Shown here one piece after another: positions 4,793 to 6,930 of a stretch of 6,930 nt of DNA (its first letter is position 1; each line of letters starts with the position of its first letter). The stretch spans positions 1-6,930 of the forward strand of contig CACZNR010000214.1 in assembly GCA_902782475.1 (NCBI GenBank), read 5' to 3'. The notes under the pieces are model-generated. The model was not told where the DNA came from. It saw only the letters and a list, made by a program, of their open reading frames with translations, and searched no databases. Made by a program: the position numbers and the translations under genes. Origin of the DNA: an uncultured Eubacteriales bacterium. GTDB lineage: Bacteria > Bacillota > Clostridia > Christensenellales > Christensenellaceae.

Positions 4793-6388
4793 ATGAGAAC
4801 GTTGATCGAATTTAAAAATATAGTCAAATCATTTGACGGACAGGTCGTACTTAAGGGAATCAATCTTAACATAAACGAGAACGAATTCGTTACACTTCTG
4901 GGACCATCCGGATGCGGAAAGACCACTCTGCTGAGGATCCTTGGAGGATTTCTTGCACAGGACGAAGGAACAGTCATCTTTGATGGAGAATGCATGGACA
5001 ATATCCCTCCGTATAAAAGGGAGGTAAATACCGTCTTTCAGAGATATGCACTGTTCCCGCATCTCAATGTCTATGACAACATTGCGTTCGGACTCAGGAT
5101 CAAGAAGATGAGTGAAGATATTATTGCTTCCAAGGTAAACAGGATGCTTTCCCTTGTAAATCTTGAGGGATATGAGAAGAGAAACGTAACGCTCCTCTCA
5201 GGAGGTCAGCAGCAGAGAGTTGCAATTGCAAGGGCACTGGTAAATGAGCCGAACGTCCTTCTTCTGGACGAACCGCTTGGAGCTCTTGACCTTAAGCTTC
5301 GTAAGGAGATGCAGAGAGAGCTTAAAAGGATCCAGCAGGAAGTCGGCATTACATTCATATATGTAACACACGACCAGGAAGAAGCTCTTACGATGTCAGA
5401 TAAGATAGTCGTTATGAATGCAGGAGAGATAGTACAGATAGGAACTCCTCTTGAGATATACAATGAGCCTGCAAATGAATACGTGGCAAAGTTTATCGGT
5501 GAGTCAAACATACTTGACGGAACGATGATCGAAGACCGCAAGGTAAAGATAGATGAGAGAGTTTATGACTGTGTGGATTTCGGGTTCAGGGAGAACGAGC
5601 CGGTAGATGTGCTCATAAGGCCTGAGGATGTAAAGCTCCTTCCTCTGAATACGGCAGGTGTCCAGAAGGGGACAGTGCTCAAGGGAACCGTAAAGACAGT
5701 TCTTTTCAAGGGAGTCCACTATGAGATGATGGTTGAGACCAAGAGCGGTACATCCAAGACCGTCAAGATGCATATCCTCTCTGAACATGACAAATACAAT
5801 GAAGCAGCACAGGAAAAGATCAGTGCCAATGACTTCAATATAGATATCGATGACGTTGATGAGATCACGGATGCTGACCTTATAGCAAGGGCCAATGCCC
5901 AAGCATGGGATGTGGATGATGATATGGAACTTTCCATAACAAAGGTCGAGCATAACATAGAGAAGGAACCGGGAGTTTACCAAATAACCTTCGGTACACA
6001 GGAGAAGACTGAGACCACTGTAAAGGTATTCGTTGTAAGAGACGAATATGTCGAAGACGCAAGAAGGAATATCGGTATATCTGCACTTGATTTCTTCAAG
6101 ACTCCTGACGAGATAAAGGAATCAATGGCCATATCAACTGACCTCAAGACCTGGGCAAGTGCTGAAGCCTGGAACCTCCAGGATGATTCACCTGTTGAGA
6201 TCACCGAAGTAAAATTCGACTTTGACATGGGAGATATCCAGGAAGGTTCGTATGATATCACATTCTCTACACAGGGCAGAGAACTTAAGGTGGATACTAC
6301 AGAAAAATACGAAGAAGGGGACAAGGTCGATATCGTTATAGAACCTGACCTTATCCACGTCATGCATAAGATGGAGGCAAACGTCTGA
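4793..6388 (+). CDS. potA: Spermidine/putrescine-type ABC importer ATPase, PotA-like, with a large insertion
   Basis: This 531-residue cytoplasmic ATPase would power polyamine import through PotB/PotC. All nucleotide-binding motifs are intact: Walker [10 protein letters not shown] (37-45), Q-loop Q83 in [10 protein letters not shown], signature LSGGQQQR (135-142), Walker B VLLLDEP (155-161), D-loop GALD (163-166) and switch histidine H193. A TOBE region follows, with IRPEDV (275-280) and [20 protein letters not shown] (296-315). The normal PotA ending, [16 protein letters not shown] (509-524), comes only after about 180 extra residues. Those residues hold two similar modules at 343-415 and 429-500. 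Typical PotA proteins have about 350-370 residues. The ATG at 4793 follows AAGGAG (4780-4785); the upstream ATG at 4754 lies in the regulator. The TGA overlaps the potB ATG. Substrate is assigned from context and family. Confidence 0.9.
   Translation: MRTLIEFKNIVKSFDGQVVLKGINLNINENEFVTLLGPSGCGKTTLLRILGGFLAQDEGTVIFDGECMDNIPPYKREVNTVFQRYALFPHLNVYDNIAFGLRIKKMSEDIIASKVNRMLSLVNLEGYEKRNVTLLSGGQQQRVAIARALVNEPNVLLLDEPLGALDLKLRKEMQRELKRIQQEVGITFIYVTHDQEEALTMSDKIVVMNAGEIVQIGTPLEIYNEPANEYVAKFIGESNILDGTMIEDRKVKIDERVYDCVDFGFRENEPVDVLIRPEDVKLLPLNTAGVQKGTVLKGTVKTVLFKGVHYEMMVETKSGTSKTVKMHILSEHDKYNEAAQEKISANDFNIDIDDVDEITDADLIARANAQAWDVDDDMELSITKVEHNIEKEPGVYQITFGTQEKTETTVKVFVVRDEYVEDARRNIGISALDFFKTPDEIKESMAISTDLKTWASAEAWNLQDDSPVEITEVKFDFDMGDIQEGSYDITFSTQGRELKVDTTEKYEEGDKVDIVIEPDLIHVMHKMEANV
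5819..6292 (+). repeat. Two tandem diverged ~73-residue modules inside PotA
   Basis: Module A covers residues 343-415 (5819-6037) and module B residues 429-500 (6077-6292). Shared positions in order are ISA-DF at the start, A-AQAWD against A-AEAWN in the middle, then SITKV against EITEV, and [10 protein letters not shown] against [10 protein letters not shown] near the end. Each looks like a short acidic helical part followed by beta strands, ending in alternating hydrophobic residues (TTVKVFVV and RELKV). The pattern resembles Ig-like repeats of Gram-positive surface proteins, which would be unexpected in a cytosolic ATPase. The relation between the copies is clear; the fold is inference. 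Confidence 0.78.
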
Positions 6389-6930
6389 TGAAATCATTTT
6401 ACAGGATGACTTATCCTTACATAATATGGATATCAGTATTCATAGTCATTCCTATGATAATGATACTTCTGTATGCTCTTACAGACAGCGGGAATGACCT
6501 CCTGATGTTCCATTTTACACTGGATAATTTCGCTAAATTTGTACAGGACCCGGTATTCCTGAAGGTATTGTTTGAATCCCTGAAGATCGCACTCATGACC
6601 ACGGTACTGTGCCTTCTTATAGGATATCCGGCGGCACTTTTCATGTCGAACCTCTCAGAGAGGGCACAGACCATGATGACACTGCTCCTGACCCTTCCGA
6701 TGTGGATAAATATGCTCCTTAAGACATATGCATGGAGAGGGATACTGATGAATTTCACTCTGGCAAGTGATATCAAGGTAATGATCGGTATGGTGTATGA
6801 TTTTCTGCCATACATGATCATCCAGATACATACTTCCATAAGCAAGATAGACAGGAACCTCATGGTGGCAAGCTATGACCTTGGAGCAAACAAATGGCAG
6901 ACATTCAAGCGTGTGACACTTCCACTGTCA
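6388..6930 (+). CDS. potB: Polyamine ABC importer permease, PotB-like (partial, 3' end cut)
   Basis: The first 181 residues of a binding-protein-dependent permease are present. Membrane spans are visible at about 11-31, 64-86, 94-116 and 131-150. Family features include IGYPAALFMS (78-87), LPMWINMLLKTYAW (103-116), GMVYDFLPYMI (134-144) and the start of the EAA loop, ASYDLGANKWQTFKRVTLPL (161-180), which docks on the ATPase. The ATG at 6388 overlaps the potA stop as TGATG, with GGAGG (6373-6377) ten bases upstream, so translation is probably coupled. The stretch between KTYAW and GMVY is about 20 residues shorter than I recall for PotB. potC and the binding protein potD would be expected beyond the window. 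Confidence 0.92.
   Translation, partial: MKSFYRMTYPYIIWISVFIVIPMIMILLYALTDSGNDLLMFHFTLDNFAKFVQDPVFLKVLFESLKIALMTTVLCLLIGYPAALFMSNLSERAQTMMTLLLTLPMWINMLLKTYAWRGILMNFTLASDIKVMIGMVYDFLPYMIIQIHTSISKIDRNLMVASYDLGANKWQTFKRVTLPLS

Noticed and set aside
5504..5983. 159-codon open frame on the minus strand, plus other minus-strand frames under potA
   Set aside because: These are mirror frames of potA, with cysteine-rich or low-complexity peptides and no ribosome site. The plus frame carries all ABC motifs.
6417..6863. 148-codon open frame on the minus strand
   Set aside because: It lies entirely within potB on the opposite strand. The translation has no family motif, whereas the plus-strand frame is a clear permease with an EAA loop.

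Overview
The window looks like a chromosomal segment from a low-to-moderate GC Gram-positive anaerobe of the Clostridia, most likely Lachnospiraceae-like. This rests on the zinc-ribbon L33, the short single-span SecE, strong AGGAGG ribosome binding sites with some GTG and TTG starts, and a cupin regulator-potA-potB order. The family placement is inference from protein style and was not searched. Every supported gene is on the + strand.

Region 1 (1-3723) is the classic translation/secretion/transcription cluster: the tuf 3' end and its terminator; a strong promoter; rpmG (L33), secE and nusG; then rplK-rplA (L11, L1) and rplJ-rplL (L10, L12). The ribosomal-protein genes carry visible autoregulatory RNA. 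One L1-type rRNA-mimic hairpin precedes rplK, and a second copy sits directly against the rplA Shine-Dalgarno. rplJ has its own promoter and an L10-leader attenuator in which an L10 hairpin, a candidate antiterminator and an intrinsic terminator share bases. A strong terminator closes rplL.

Region 2 (3724-4021) holds one small GIY-YIG gene of the UPF0213 type between two terminators. rpoB-rpoC, which usually follow rplL, are absent from the remaining 3.2 kb.

Region 3 (4022-6930) starts with a 226-base AT-rich intergenic stretch containing a likely promoter and an inverted repeat. It continues with a polyamine-transport-type operon: an HTH-cupin regulator, a PotA-like ATPase and a PotB-like permease that runs off the end. 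The genes are tightly coupled: the regulator's stop overlaps the potA Shine-Dalgarno, and the potA stop overlaps the potB start.

The most unusual thing here is the PotA-like ATPase. It has 531 residues instead of roughly 350-370. Its C-terminal TOBE domain appears to be split by about 180 residues containing two tandem diverged copies of a ~73-residue beta-rich module. PotB next to it looks shorter than usual in one loop. This may be a structurally modified polyamine importer.
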